Positions 1-11,981 of a DNA stretch of 64,000 bases are shown piece after piece. The notes under the pieces were generated by a model, which was not told the origin of the DNA, ran no database searches, and saw only the letters and a list, made by a program, of their open reading frames with translations. The translations under genes and the position numbers were made by a program. How positions within the stretch are numbered: position 1 is the stretch's first letter; the number at the start of each line of letters is the position of its first letter. Source of the DNA: Pterobdella sp. o SKG-2022 (lineage: Eukaryota > Annelida > Clitellata > Hirudinida > Piscicolidae); assembly GCA_964035795.1 (NCBI GenBank), contig OZ038323.1, positions 7,466,671-7,530,670 on the forward strand. The letters are read 5' to 3'.

Positions 1-456
1 TTTGTTATTGATTTTGACATTTTGTGTGTTTGTGTTATGAATACTAAAAATTTGATCTAAAAACAATTTTTAGTAAAAGCTTTAAATTGATTTTATTTTA
101 TATTACGCTATTTGCATAATTTAATTATAAAACAAGTACAAAGCACCCGGAATTTTTCAACAATCACATCAAAATCAGCCTTAGCACACCATGAAACTTA
201 CCCACCACTCAACCCTCAACTTCAAATTTTATTCATCACCATCTTCTCTTTTCACTCACCACACCACTCATCACATTGCACTCGTTCTTGCTTTACAGCG
301 TTTTTATTTTTTTTTGATCTGTACCATTCTTTTACACAAACAACCACATCAACCAAGCTATAAACTTCATCATAACCAACCACATCCTCTCAAACCTCAC
401 CATACCACTCCACCGTAACGCCACATCACTCCACCACACCTCACCACACCACTCAC

Positions 457-3189
457 AATAATGAGAAGTTTCGCAACATCATCTTCATTTCTCATATCAA
501 TTATAAAATTCTTCTTTTTTCCATCTGGCACGAAACTATCAAACTTTCTAAACAACCTATAAGAATCACTTATGTTCGTCACGTGAACAGCTTTGAAATC
601 CAATGTGAGGTCGTTTAAATAGGTCAACTGTTGTAGTTCCTCCATTTTTATGACACCTAGTTGGAATTAGATGTTAAAAGTGTATATATTGCTAATGAAA
701 GAATATACGCATGCTTGTAATGTGAAGTGGGTAAATGTTACAATGTATTATAGATAGACCTAAATAACGACCAGTGAGCTTTAAGCGCAGTTAATGGTGA
801 CCAACAGGATTTGAGTATAATTGATGATGACAAATGGGTTTTAATAAAAGTAGGTCTGGATCATTGATTCTTCGAACATTACAACTTTAACCAATAAAAT
901 TTCATAATTGTATACAGATTGTTTTGAAGTTTTCGCAGCTTTTAAAGTTTTACCCAAAATATGATGATAAAACTAGTTTAATGAATGAATTAATAAAAAT
1001 AACTACTGTATTTTAAATAACTGGAATAAAAATCAAAACTTCAAAAAATTTTGATAGGCTTTTTAGGGTTTTTTTTGTTAAAATGACAAAAGCTCTCGGA
1101 GCCTTCGTTGCTAATAATTTATTAATTTGCGGCACAGCAATATCATCCAATCAATTTTCTTCAAAATATCTAGGTTAAATAGAAGAATTTTTGAAAATAT
1201 AGCTAAGAATTTTTGAATAAGTTTCATTTTGATATTTTCAACAGACGAGAGTTGGTGACATTATTAGGTGTAACAACCTAAAAGGAGTTGTAGCGATTAT
1301 GAATAGGGAAGTTTTGAAAATGGTTTGGAATATAATCAAGCTTCAATTGTTTTTTCAAACTTTGGTTCTTTTCTTTTTAACATGTTCACCGTAAGTTTTT
1401 CATTTTGGTTCAACATTTGTTGGAAACTCGGCTGGAAAGTTTAGCTGCGCAGTAATTGTTGAAAACAAAGCAGTAAGGAGTTTTGGAGTTTCTGAAACTT
1501 TTTCGAAAAACATAGCTGTTCATCATGAACAAAAAGTGTGAAACTTCACATGTGAACCTAACGATAACATCTGTGATTTCAGGTAATTTTTAGATGAGCT
1601 CACGGGATTTTTTTACTTTGAAACTAGCATATTGAATTTGCTTGAGTCAAATATCCCGATGATGGAGCTTGAGGTATGTTGTGAGGTTTGACATGGTGTT
1701 GCTTTGTTGACTCATGGACTGAACGACGTTTGCGTGAATAGTTTATTCCTAGGCGATCTCCAAATGGTAAAGCTCCAAAGTTCATCAAACACGCAATAGA
1801 CACGCTGAAATTAAAAGAATCTTGCAATAATACTATGTAAATAAGAAACTAAGTTCGTTTCCAATAATTTAATTTTACAATACATAAAGCTTTGTACTTG
1901 CAATACAAATTGTTGCTCAGTGCTGTTCATTTATGCCACAAACAGACTCAATAAATATTAAGAAACTGACGTTTTACACTGCGCAATGTAGTAAGGGCTT
2001 AATTACTATGACATGAAAGATGATGTGAAATTATCCTCAACCACACCAACCCAGAAAGGGGGATTTCATCTTATCGGTCTTATAATTTAGATTTTTCATA
2101 ACTTTCAACTTGGAAACATATGTAAGATATGTCAAGTTAAAAGTTTAATTTTTTGTGGTTTCATTCTCAGTTTTGAACAAAGAAGGAATGATATAGGCTG
2201 AATAAATTATTAATGGATGAATGCTATCAAAAGTTTTTCCCTCAAGAAGAAATATTCGTGAAAAATTGTTTCAAAATTAAACTTGAGATAAAACTGTCAA
2301 TTTGACGCCACTTCAAAAACCTCTTCTCGTTGCCACTTTAATTTCATTTGAAAGGCAGCTTAAAGTAATCAATAAAAGCAGAGCCAATAACATCAGTCTT
2401 TATACAATCTTCATTTAGCCAAATTTGAAGATGAAACTCAAAAAAATATTTCAACAGAGGATGACGGAAGGATGGACAAAAAACAACTACAAAAAACTGT
2501 ATTGAAGATTAAGCTCCAACGGGTACAGTCAAACATATTAAACATTTGCATTCAGTTCATGAGCCAGTTTCATTGTGCCATGCTACGAAGCAACGTTGTT
2601 GAAGTTTTCATACCTTCATTAGCATCCATGCTTAATCAATAGATCTCAGATTCGATCAAATATTGCTTTATTAGCTGCACTTCATCAGCGCCAATTCAAA
2701 ACGTGTCACCTTACAATGAGCCAAACAACCAGAATATAAATGAACAAATATAAAGTTTATGCTACAAAACTAAACCACAGTTAATACCAAACTACGAATT
2801 TCACCATGGAAACACTCAGCAATAAATCAATTTAGATCCAATCAGTTATGAGCGATGCGGAGTGATGTTGGAACGTGGCAACACGCTTGGGAGCATATGT
2901 CTAGTTTCATTACACGCTGCTTCAAGTTGTAGACGCAGTGTTGAAAATCACTAAATCATAGCCATAAAAGATTCAAATGAGGATTATTAATGCTTAGTAT
3001 TGATGCAAAAAAATATTTACGTATCTCAAGGTTTTATATAATTTTTTTAGTTTTTACTCAGTTTAAAAACACTGCTTCATGGGTGCGTTTACAAAGAGAA
3101 AGAAGACTTGATGAATGCATGGTGATAAGCGGTCGTTTGATCAATTTATGATGATATTAAGGGCGATAAGTTGAAATAATTGATGATGG

Positions 3190-3257
<68 letters not shown>

Positions 3258-6200
3258 GTGATGAGAATGATGATGATGATAGTGATAATAATGATGGAGG
3301 TAAAGCTGGGAGAAGTCCTTACCTTGAGGCTCTGTGAATACGTAGTATACCTCGGTCCACCTGAAATAAATGCAGTTCATACTTCATACAAGTTTTAATT
3401 CATCCTATAATAAACCACTTTAAATAAATATTAGCTATAGATTCTTCATTGATGCATTTATAATCTCAATAAAACTATTAAAAAATTCCTTGAAACGCGA
3501 AAGATTTAATATAATTAAATCATTAATTATGACATAAAATTACTTGTAATGCTTAGCAATAACTTCAAAGGCTGCTTCCTCTACCACCGGCCACATCAAC
3601 AGCAAATCTCTCTCTTCCAACTTAGCACCCTCTTTTCCCACGTAACCCCCATCAGCGTAACCATACGCCCTTGAATCGGTTTTTTTTTTATCGGAAATCT
3701 TTTGTGTCTGATATGACTTATTGCTTCGGTGGTCGTATATAGAGACCACGGGGATCCCAAGGTGTTTGGTGACTTCAGAGATGATCGGGTGGAAGTGTGG
3801 TGTGAAGAGGAGAGAGGGCTCGAAGAAACGGATGAAAGCGCATACTTTTTGGAGGGGGGAGGTGTTGATAAGTAAACTTTTAATAGATATATTCAGCATT
3901 GATATGATGTAATTTAGTATAAATAATTATACTTTTGCAACATTCCCAACAAGTGATGTGCATATAGTTATATTTCAATAGAAATGATACAATGGAGTTA
4001 GGCTTATGGTCACCATAGGTTTTTTGTAGCACTTGGTTTTTGATACAAGATTTAAAAACGCGATAACTCGATATTATTCAACCGAAATAGTCTTTAATCC
4101 TCACAACTTTATTTCAACAACAACAGCGAAAAGGTATGCACAATCTTGACTTCAAATTTCGTTAACGATAATAATCATTATGTAATAACAGCCATTACAA
4201 AATTTTTATATACCAGCTATTTGAAAGGTTTAGAAATTTTAAATATTTCGGAAACTACGAACAAGCTAGCAATATATGAAGTATTCTAATCTTTTGGTAA
4301 TTATAACATAAAGCTGTTACAATTATAAATGTTTTCGAACTTTTTAGTAATTATACAACAATAAGAAAATCATAGTTTATAGTAATTATAAAATGTTGTG
4401 TATAGTAGGCTTCCTGTACACCATATCAAATAGTTAACTAGATTTTTGGGGCAGAGGCATTAACTTCATAAATTTCCACGTCAAAAAAAGGTTCGACTCA
4501 AACACGGAGTTGGTCCTAATGAGCCAAAAGAGGCAATAATAATGATGAAAAAAAAACGGTTAGTAATGGCTACGTATTGTAGTTATTACTAATAATTATT
4601 TCAATATGTGTATGCGTATAGACATTATACTTTCAATTAAGAAAAACAAATGAACCTAATGTTAGTTGAAAAATGATTTAAATCTAAAAAGAAAGAGTTT
4701 TTTTTGCAGTTGAAACAGCCAAACTAATGTTTCATAAACTAAAGATGGAAAACTGAACATTGAAGAAACTATGTGCTAGAAAAACGCGAAAAAAAATAAA
4801 GAATTAAGATGTCAACTAAGAACTATGTAATCTGCCAAATGCAAAATTCAAGGAAACTTTATAAAAATAATTTTATCGATGTATTTGCATCTTTGGTGCA
4901 TTCGGATCATAACAACCATCTTTCACAACCACTAGCGAAAGTGAAGAGTATATCACCTTATTATTATTTTTATTATTAGTATTATTATTTTTTATTAGTA
5001 TTATTTTTTTATAGTCATTATTGTTTAGTATAAATATTTATTAGCAAAATTCTGATATAATTGTATTAGCTTGCAGCGCATCGAAACCATAATTGCGTGG
5101 CCTTTTCATTGAATAATAATGGTATACTCTTTGGAAGGGTTTCCCCATCATTGACTGACCCAATCAATGGTCGACTTACTTTTCTATCATCACAATTTAA
5201 ACTGGTGCTTTGTGCATTCATTTTATATCAAAAAAGGAAGAAGATTAAGTAGGTGAGCACTGTTTTGTTTTTATGGTAAAAGTGTTAACTTTGAAAAAAA
5301 GTTGTGAATTTTTTATACTTCGAATGTAGACTATTGAGAGTTATAAGGTGATATATGAAATATTTAAGTAAAATAGCCAAGTAGCAAAGCCACCATTGAA
5401 ACCAAAGACCAACAACCGAAAAATTAAAAGTGAAAATATGGTGAAGAATGAAAAAAATTGAATGTTATGAGTAATAGAACATGAATCAACATGGCAGAAT
5501 GAAGTCTTATAGTCTTGGCTTAAAACTCAGTTTAGTTTTACCTCTCAGTTTTTTTTTTCCATTTTGTTTTTTCAAAATGTTTTTTCAAATATTTTTAGTT
5601 TTTTTTGATTTTATGATTAGGTATTTTTATTGTAAAATTGCTTTTTTTTACAAAAATATCAAAATATTTTTAGAAAATTAAGCTTTTCCCCTAATAATTC
5701 CTTTTCTTGTTTCATCTTTTTAGGACTGTATATATTCATGAATAAACCACTTCAGATTTAAAGGCAATGTTTTTTTTTAGTACTAGAATAAATTTCAAAT
5801 TCTTCTTTGTTTTAATGAGCGCTAAATATAAGCGAAAAAAAGCTTTAGAATCTATTTAAAAGAGCCTAAAAAAACTGATTTAGTTTCAAGTTTATTTTTG
5901 TATTCAGTTCTAAATAAATAAGCATTCCAATACTTCTAAAAAATATCTTTTCATTCAAAATTCAAAATCCTTTTAGCTTTTTTCTCGAAAACTAAACTTG
6001 TAGGCACTAAAAAATAAAACTTAAAGTTTTAAAAAATTCCCAATTGTGTCTGAGTAAATTAAAAATTTCCCTACAAAATACGGTTTGCATCCAATAAAGC
6101 CCCTTAAAACAATATCAGGTGCAAAATGCATTGACACAATATACCTCAGCAACACAAACGGTTTATTGGGTTGATAGCACATTATATTGTGGATTAAACG

Positions 6201-7878
6201 TTGCTATCTACAGTCGTTTAGTTTTTTGCGCTCTAGTTGTGTTTTGTGAGTAAAATTTTTCGAAAAACATTTTTATTCGTGATATAGTGATGGGTGTTTT
6301 TTTATCAGTTAATTCCTATCTACTATCACCTTCATTTTCAGTAATAAATTTTTTTTTTCGAATTGCATTTTTTTTACTTTTGTTCTCACTATCTTTTCAT
6401 CGTTATGTTCAACAACATAATCACCAAACTCATCATTAACTATCAATTGAATCTTCTCACTGGTTACCTCGAAGGTGCATCATATCAACAACCACTCAAC
6501 CAATACTAGTTACACTAATTAAGTATAAATAATAAGAAACCACAAGCAAAGCGTTATGAGTAAACTCAAATATTGAAATAATGTCTTAAAAAATAACTCC
6601 ACAAAATAAAGCATTTTTTTAAATAGTTTTTTATTTAACTGAAATTTTCGAAAAATTCAACTTAATCATGATGGTTATGTATGAACACAACTCAAGTACC
6701 TCTGCAACCACTTTCAAGCTCTCTCGAGTCATATTCAAGGTCTAAGCACATCCAATCGAGCCATCATTTTTCAATTTTCTCCAATTTTTTTGACACTCTA
6801 ATACTTAAAGATTCGTAATTTTTGTTTTGAGAAATGTCTCTGAAAATTGCTGTGTGGTGTGATTTATTGATGGGAATAGGGAAAAGACGATTGAAATCAT
6901 TTGCTTTAGTTAATGCATTTATATTATTTTTTGAACATTTTTTATAAAATATTTTTGTTTTTTTGATTCGGAGTTTATTTTTCATGCTTTTTAATCATTA
7001 CATTAGTTGAATTTAGTTTTTGATAATTGTTTTTAATGCTTGAAATTTATTTTTTTTGATTATTTTAAATGTTTTAACTTTTCAAAAAGTTTGAGTCACT
7101 TGAAATTTCAATTACACACCACAATGTTTTGACTTTAAACTTCTTTAGTTTTCTAATTCTTTCGTTGAAACCAATTTTTTTGTAATTTCTCATTATTTTT
7201 ACTTTTATTTTTCTATAGTTTCAAAGTTAATTTTTTTATTTTTATTCTAATTTTATGAAAACTTCAACAAAATCAACGTAAAAAAATGCATGCATCTAAC
7301 AAAATTCAACAAACATTCAATAAACAAAAAATATGAAAAAACACAAAGTTATTGCACTATAAAAAAATTTTAATTTATCTTAATGAATAAACAGCTTTCC
7401 CTTGATGCCTTTGTGCCCATAATGCTTTTATATTCAGCTTAAAGTTCCTCGCGCGGTGTTGAAGCGAAAATTTTAACTTAATTTCAGAGTTGTTTACTCA
7501 AATAATTATTTTTATTTATTCAAAATACATTTCAAAATTTAAAAAAAAAAAATTTTAACGCATTTTTCTCAAACTAAAAATTGTTAAAATTTTTTTACGG
7601 AAGAAACGAAACTCACGTTTTTTAGTTGCATGGTAATAGCTCGACATATCCACCTCCACTTCCCCAGATACCAGTCTGATACGTTTCTCATCGTATCCTT
7701 TCTCTTCTTTCCAATTGCTGTTCTTTCTAGACATTTTGTTGTATCGTTTTCCTATGTTAAAATTCCTAAAGTTGTTATCGTGTGAGTTGAATTCTTGTAT
7801 GGCCTGTTGCCACACTTCGAGGAACCCTCCAGCATTCTCATCGAACACTGCTCCTATGTAGGAAATGGTGAGTTTTTG
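457..7878 (-). CDS. Ionotropic glutamate receptor-like protein, amino-terminal domain (partial)
   Basis: Four minus-strand exons join in phase: 7617-7878, 3544-3844, 3323-3360 and 457-656. All use GT-AG junctions, and the gene continues past the left edge. The first exon opens the domain with IGAVFDENAGG, then a basic insert. The second contains the stretch around PHFHPIISEVTKHLGIPVVS, and the third begins KWTEVYYVFTEPQ. The fourth ends with YRLFRKF and NFIIDMRNEDDVAKLLII. This order matches the bilobed amino-terminal (ANF-receptor/LIVBP) fold of AMPA/kainate-type glutamate receptors, where W-x-x-x-x-Y-x-x and YRxLF..RxxxxD are typical. Such receptors are cation channels at synapses, but the pore and ligand core lie outside this window. 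The signal-peptide exon upstream of 7878 was not found. A guanylyl-cyclase or other class C/ANF receptor remains possible. Family confidence is moderate; confidence that these exons are real is high. Confidence 0.66.
3181..3290. repeat. (GAT)n trinucleotide microsatellite
   Basis: An almost pure GATGAT run of about 110 bp with a few single-base changes. It lies in the intron of the glutamate-receptor-like gene, just downstream (in gene direction) of exon 3323-3360. It produces spurious poly-Met and poly-His reading frames that are not genes. Confidence 0.95.
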
Positions 7879-8033
7879 CTATAATAAAGGGCAAAAAATT
7901 TTCTTGGTTTCTTGATATTAGATAATGATAGAGTTGAAAGAGGAAGTGGGGGAGGTTTAATAATAAATGATGAAGACCAGGGTGAGAATTTTGTTTGACT
8001 TTATGTAATATAATGCAGTGTGGTATTTAAAAA

Positions 8034-8180
8034 ACGCTTTTCCTTGTAGTTCAATGCTTGCTACAAATTTAATGTAGCAAAAACACACTGTGGAATAGGT
8101 GCTAATTGTCGGCCCACGCAGGATCGAACCCAGTAACTTTAGATAATTAGTCTAATGCTCAACCACTGAGCTATAAAATA
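8034..8180 (-). mobile_element. tRNA-derived SINE
   Basis: On the minus strand the element starts with a tRNA-like head. Its A box reads TAGCTCAGTGGTTGAGCAT and its B box GGTTCGATCC, followed by a body that ends in CTACAAGGAAAAGCG. The same head and body recur near 25375, 28182, 33560 (plus strand) and 62551. It cannot fold as a normal tRNA across the anticodon region and is part of a dispersed family, so it is a SINE and not a tRNA gene. Confidence 0.8.
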
Positions 8181-8349
8181 ATTCTAAGGTTGAAGTTGAT
8201 ATATTAATAATTTTTTCGTAATGTCTGATATCTTAAGAGTTTATCACTTTTCCTAAATAAGGTGAAATGAAGTTGAGTTTACTTATTATTTCTCATCGTG
8301 TCGTCAAAGCAGAAATAAAAATCAAGTTAAACACAAGGAAACAAGGGCT

Positions 8350-8430
8350 TAGTTTTGGTTTCGGCACAGAATCGAACATTAGACCTTTTGTTAACTAGTT
8401 TAACGGTCTACCAATGAGCTATACGAGCTG
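8350..8430 (-). mobile_element. Second tRNA-like SINE head or tRNA pseudogene
   Basis: The minus strand shows an A-box-like TAGCTCATTGGTAGACCG and a B-box-like GTTCGATTCTG at tRNA spacing. Its body does not obviously match the common SINE body, so it may be a different SINE family or a decayed tRNA copy. Confidence 0.5.
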
Positions 8431-10316
8431 AAAGATTACGACACTAATCAATAGAAATTGAATGCATGTATTTGAAAAAATGTTCAATTATCGGACAGGT
8501 TTCAGTTTAACAAGGAAATGCTACTAGTAGTTTAGAAAAGAATTAAATTTAAATAAGCAATTACTTTGTTTAATGATTTAAAATGAAACTTACCGATGGA
8601 GATAAAAAACAAAAATACTTCGAAAAATTTCAACGTTCTTTGAAGTTAAGTTCACTTTGCATCATTTTAAAATCTAATTCAGTTTTTAAGATAATGTCAT
8701 ATTAGATGCACGACATAAACTTCTTTGAAAAAAAAACAAAGAATAATAAAAACAAAAAAAACATTCGTAAAATCACACTTTGTTTCAAAACAATTGCGTT
8801 AATCCATGAAAAAACTGCGTTTTTTGGACGGTGAAGAAAACAGGAGTAAGAAGTATCAAGAAAGATACTGTTGAGATACGGAATATAGCACTATCGCCTG
8901 TGTAGATCAATTGTGTTGTTAAGGTTTATTTCATCGTATGCTTATTAAAAACTCTACAAATGATCAAATTTGAAGTTTTGTTTTAGTTTTTTCGAAGAAG
9001 TCTTCTGTTTCAAACAGGATGATAATAGAAAAATCATTTTACCATTTTCTTGAGTAATTTTTGTCTATTGTTCGGATTTAAACTAAAAACTCTTGAGACA
9101 AAATTGTTGATAATTATAAGATTTAAATTGAGGGTTAAAACGCCATAAATTTAATGATTTTTTCTATTTGTTTCCCATTTCGGTTTTAATTATTCATGTA
9201 TCAATCTTATATTTAATTCCTAGCCTTTTGCTCCAGTGAGCTTGGATGAAGTTAACCATGCTACTTTTATTTTTTTTTGTTTTTGCTTTTTTTCTATTGA
9301 TTTAATTATTGTTACTTTTTATTATTATTATGATTATCATTCAATTTTTATGTTATTTTTTGCTATTTTTTGGATCATTCTTATTGTTTTTATTATTGTT
9401 ATTACTTTTATTTTTATCACTTCTATTTTAAATTTAGATTATTCATCATTTATTTAAAAAAATTTTCAAATTATAAATTCATTTTTTATTTTGTGATGTT
9501 ATTTATTTTTTATAACCATCAAGCTAATAATAAAAGTCAAAACCCTATTTAACCATGGTGCCATGAGTATAGAAATCTATTTTGCAAGTATTAAAATTTT
9601 AACCTAGTAGAGTAATAAATTTTTTCCATTATCAATGGCAATCTTGGCTGCATGAAGTTTCTAAATTTTCACGTATGGTTTTAACAGGGGTAATTAGAAA
9701 AAAGGAAGTAATTAGAGAAATGTGTTGAATTTTTTTGAGAGGTTTTTGAAAGCAAAAAAGTTTTTGAGTTTCTTTTTATAAATTTTCAAAAATATTTTTT
9801 AGAAAAAATCAACAATGGATTTCATAATCATTCAAATCACATTAGCCTTATAACGTTTAGATTCTAACATCAAAATTGTAACATTGAATTAAATAACAAC
9901 CTAAAAAACAAAAAAAGACATGAATTATTTTTTATAAATCACTTTTCCTGTTCTTTTTATTCTTCTTCATAAAATAAATCACTGTGATTAAGACGGCAAA
10001 ATGGCCAATTAAATAAAATAATGGTTCAAAACATTGTGTAACAAAATATTTGTTATAAATGTATGTATCAAATGTTTATTTTTTCATTTTATTTTTATTA
10101 ATTTTTTTTATTATCCAATATCTAAATTTTTTTGAGAAAATATTGACATTTAAATTAAGCTATAAATCATTAAATAAAAAAAAATACTCCAAAAATTTAA
10201 AAATAAAATCAGTATAATAAAAAAAAATAAAAACAGTGAAAAGCGCTATATACAAATGAATTACCCTCAAACTGCTTAATGTATAGTGATAACTTTTGAA
10301 GCAAATTTTTTTGAAA

Positions 10317-10371
10317 ATTGTGCGCTATAACATTTTTAACAATAATAATAATAACAATAATAATAATAAGT
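10317..10371 (+). mobile_element. Solo LINE 3' tail
   Basis: It contains GTGCGCTATAACATTTTT followed by an (AAT)n-type tail. This matches the 3' end of the degraded LINE at 50590-50630 (GTGCGCTATAAAAATC then TAATAAT). It is probably a very short 5'-truncated insertion. Confidence 0.5.
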
Positions 10372-11904
10372 TAAACTCCCACCTATAGTGAAATTGACCT
10401 GGGCAGTAGACAGGTGGATTATTATGACTGTTATTAAGCATACTTGTTTTTTTATTCTATTTTTAGACAAACCCCCTCGAGAACACATAGCAAAATCTTT
10501 TAATTTCTATGTTTAAAAATCAATTCATACAGCGTCGAGGGATGCTACTGGCAAGAAAAATCTTGACGGAAAAAAATGTGCGAAAAGTTCCCCATACTTA
10601 AATGATTAATGGAGGAGAATAATTTGTTTTATTGAGGGTTGTTTTGGGTTGATTTACGTCTGAAAATGTGATATTTCTTTAATAAATATCAATGATTTTT
10701 AATTAACGTTGATGCCGGTTGCATTTTTTCTTAGCGCAAGTTACCACTTGGAGTTTAGCCTTGTTAATTTTTTTTATTTACTTTTTAGATTTTTTTAACA
10801 ATTTTATCATTGATTTTTTATGATATTATTTAATGGTTGTATTTAGGTTTTTTATTTAAATTATTTCGATTGTTTTTATTTGTTTTGAAATTTCTCATGT
10901 GTTTAAATTATTTCTCGTGCAAATCTTTGTCCGATTATGGCAAGTTTTCCAACATTTTCTCCAAGCTGTTTACAACGTTGAAAACTATTTCACCAGCAAA
11001 ACTCCAAATCTTCAGCATGAAACAACCCAAAACATCCAAAAAAAAACAGCAGAAAAACTCGCAAAACAACTCAACCAACGCATAATTTTTTATAATACAA
11101 ATACCAACCCAAGCGTTAATTTACATGTTATTTAAATGGCCCACACCATAGGTTTGGAGGCCTTTGTGTGTATGCAGATGGCTTCATTTATACATACGGC
11201 CTTCTGTAAAGCCGTCATTATGCATTATCTTTTTGACCAACTGTTTTATGTTTTAGTTATTTATGTGTGTTATGTCTATATAAAGATATTGTTAATTTCT
11301 CTGTATTATGTATATCTATTCTAATTAAAGGGCACACTTTTTGGGTATTTTTTTAATTTATAGCTAATTTATTATAATAATATTTTTTTGCGCAAAAAAA
11401 GTAAATTTTTTTGAAAAAAATAATTTGAAAAATATTTGATTGTTAAATTAATTTTTAAAAGAGATTGGTGACAAAATTTTCAATAACATCAAGCCGACTT
11501 AGCTTCCTACGATCACTAGACCAACGTCGGAATGGCAGATAGCGTTGCTAAAAACTTATAGAACTATCTATAAATATATAAACACTAAAAAAACTCGATT
11601 TGATGTACCTTATCTAAACGAATCTTTACAAATATTCTCTATATCAATGTCGCAGAATAACCTAAATCAAACAGCAGAGAAACAGCCTTTATTAATTTAA
11701 ATCACGAAGCTTTTCGTTGGCGAACTTATTTTATTTAGTAAAATATTAATTATTTTGTTTGTTTCCTCCACTATTCTTTATATTACTCAATACTCATTCT
11801 TATATTTTCATCCATTCAAATACTTTAAACTCTCAAAAACTTGTCGACTTTCACGTTTTTTTGATTTAATATTTAGACCCCATTCGCAAAAAATTTTTAA
11901 AAAG

Positions 11905-11910
11905 TTTATT
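11905..11910 (-). promoter_or_regulatory. Poly(A) signal of the AChBP-like gene
   Basis: AATAAA on the minus strand, about 72 nt past the stop codon of the AChBP-like gene. The position suits 3'-end formation for a transcript that ends without membrane-segment exons. Confidence 0.5.
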
Positions 11911-11981
11911 TTTTAAAAAAGTCCATTTATAAGAAATAGTTTATAATTATAGGCTATTCATCGCTCAAAAGGCGTCAATCT

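Larger units (their letters stand above)
7879..11904. other. AT-rich gene-free stretch between receptor genes
   Basis: No coding exon could be supported on either strand. It should contain the unseen 5' exon(s) and promoter of the glutamate-receptor-like gene, but no signal-peptide exon in the right phase was convincing. It holds a tRNA-derived SINE near 8034-8180, a second tRNA-like remnant near 8350-8430 and a LINE 3' tail near 10317-10371. The rest is low-complexity A/T-rich DNA. Confidence 0.6.

Noticed and set aside
112..418. Plus-strand His/Pro/Thr-rich frames at the left edge
   Set aside because: The DNA is the GT-rich tract just after the minus-strand donor at 457, read on the opposite strand.
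1624..1827. Minus-strand 67-codon frame as a further glutamate-receptor exon
   Set aside because: Exons 3323-3360 and 457-656 already join in phase with continuous domain sequence; this frame adds nothing that resembles the family.
3141..3398. Poly-His (minus) and poly-Met (plus) open frames
   Set aside because: Both are readings of the (GAT)n microsatellite; no flanking domain.
9236..11324. Hydrophobic Phe/Ile/Tyr-rich plus-strand frames
   Set aside because: Typical of T-rich DNA; no splice context, domain or start signal supports them.
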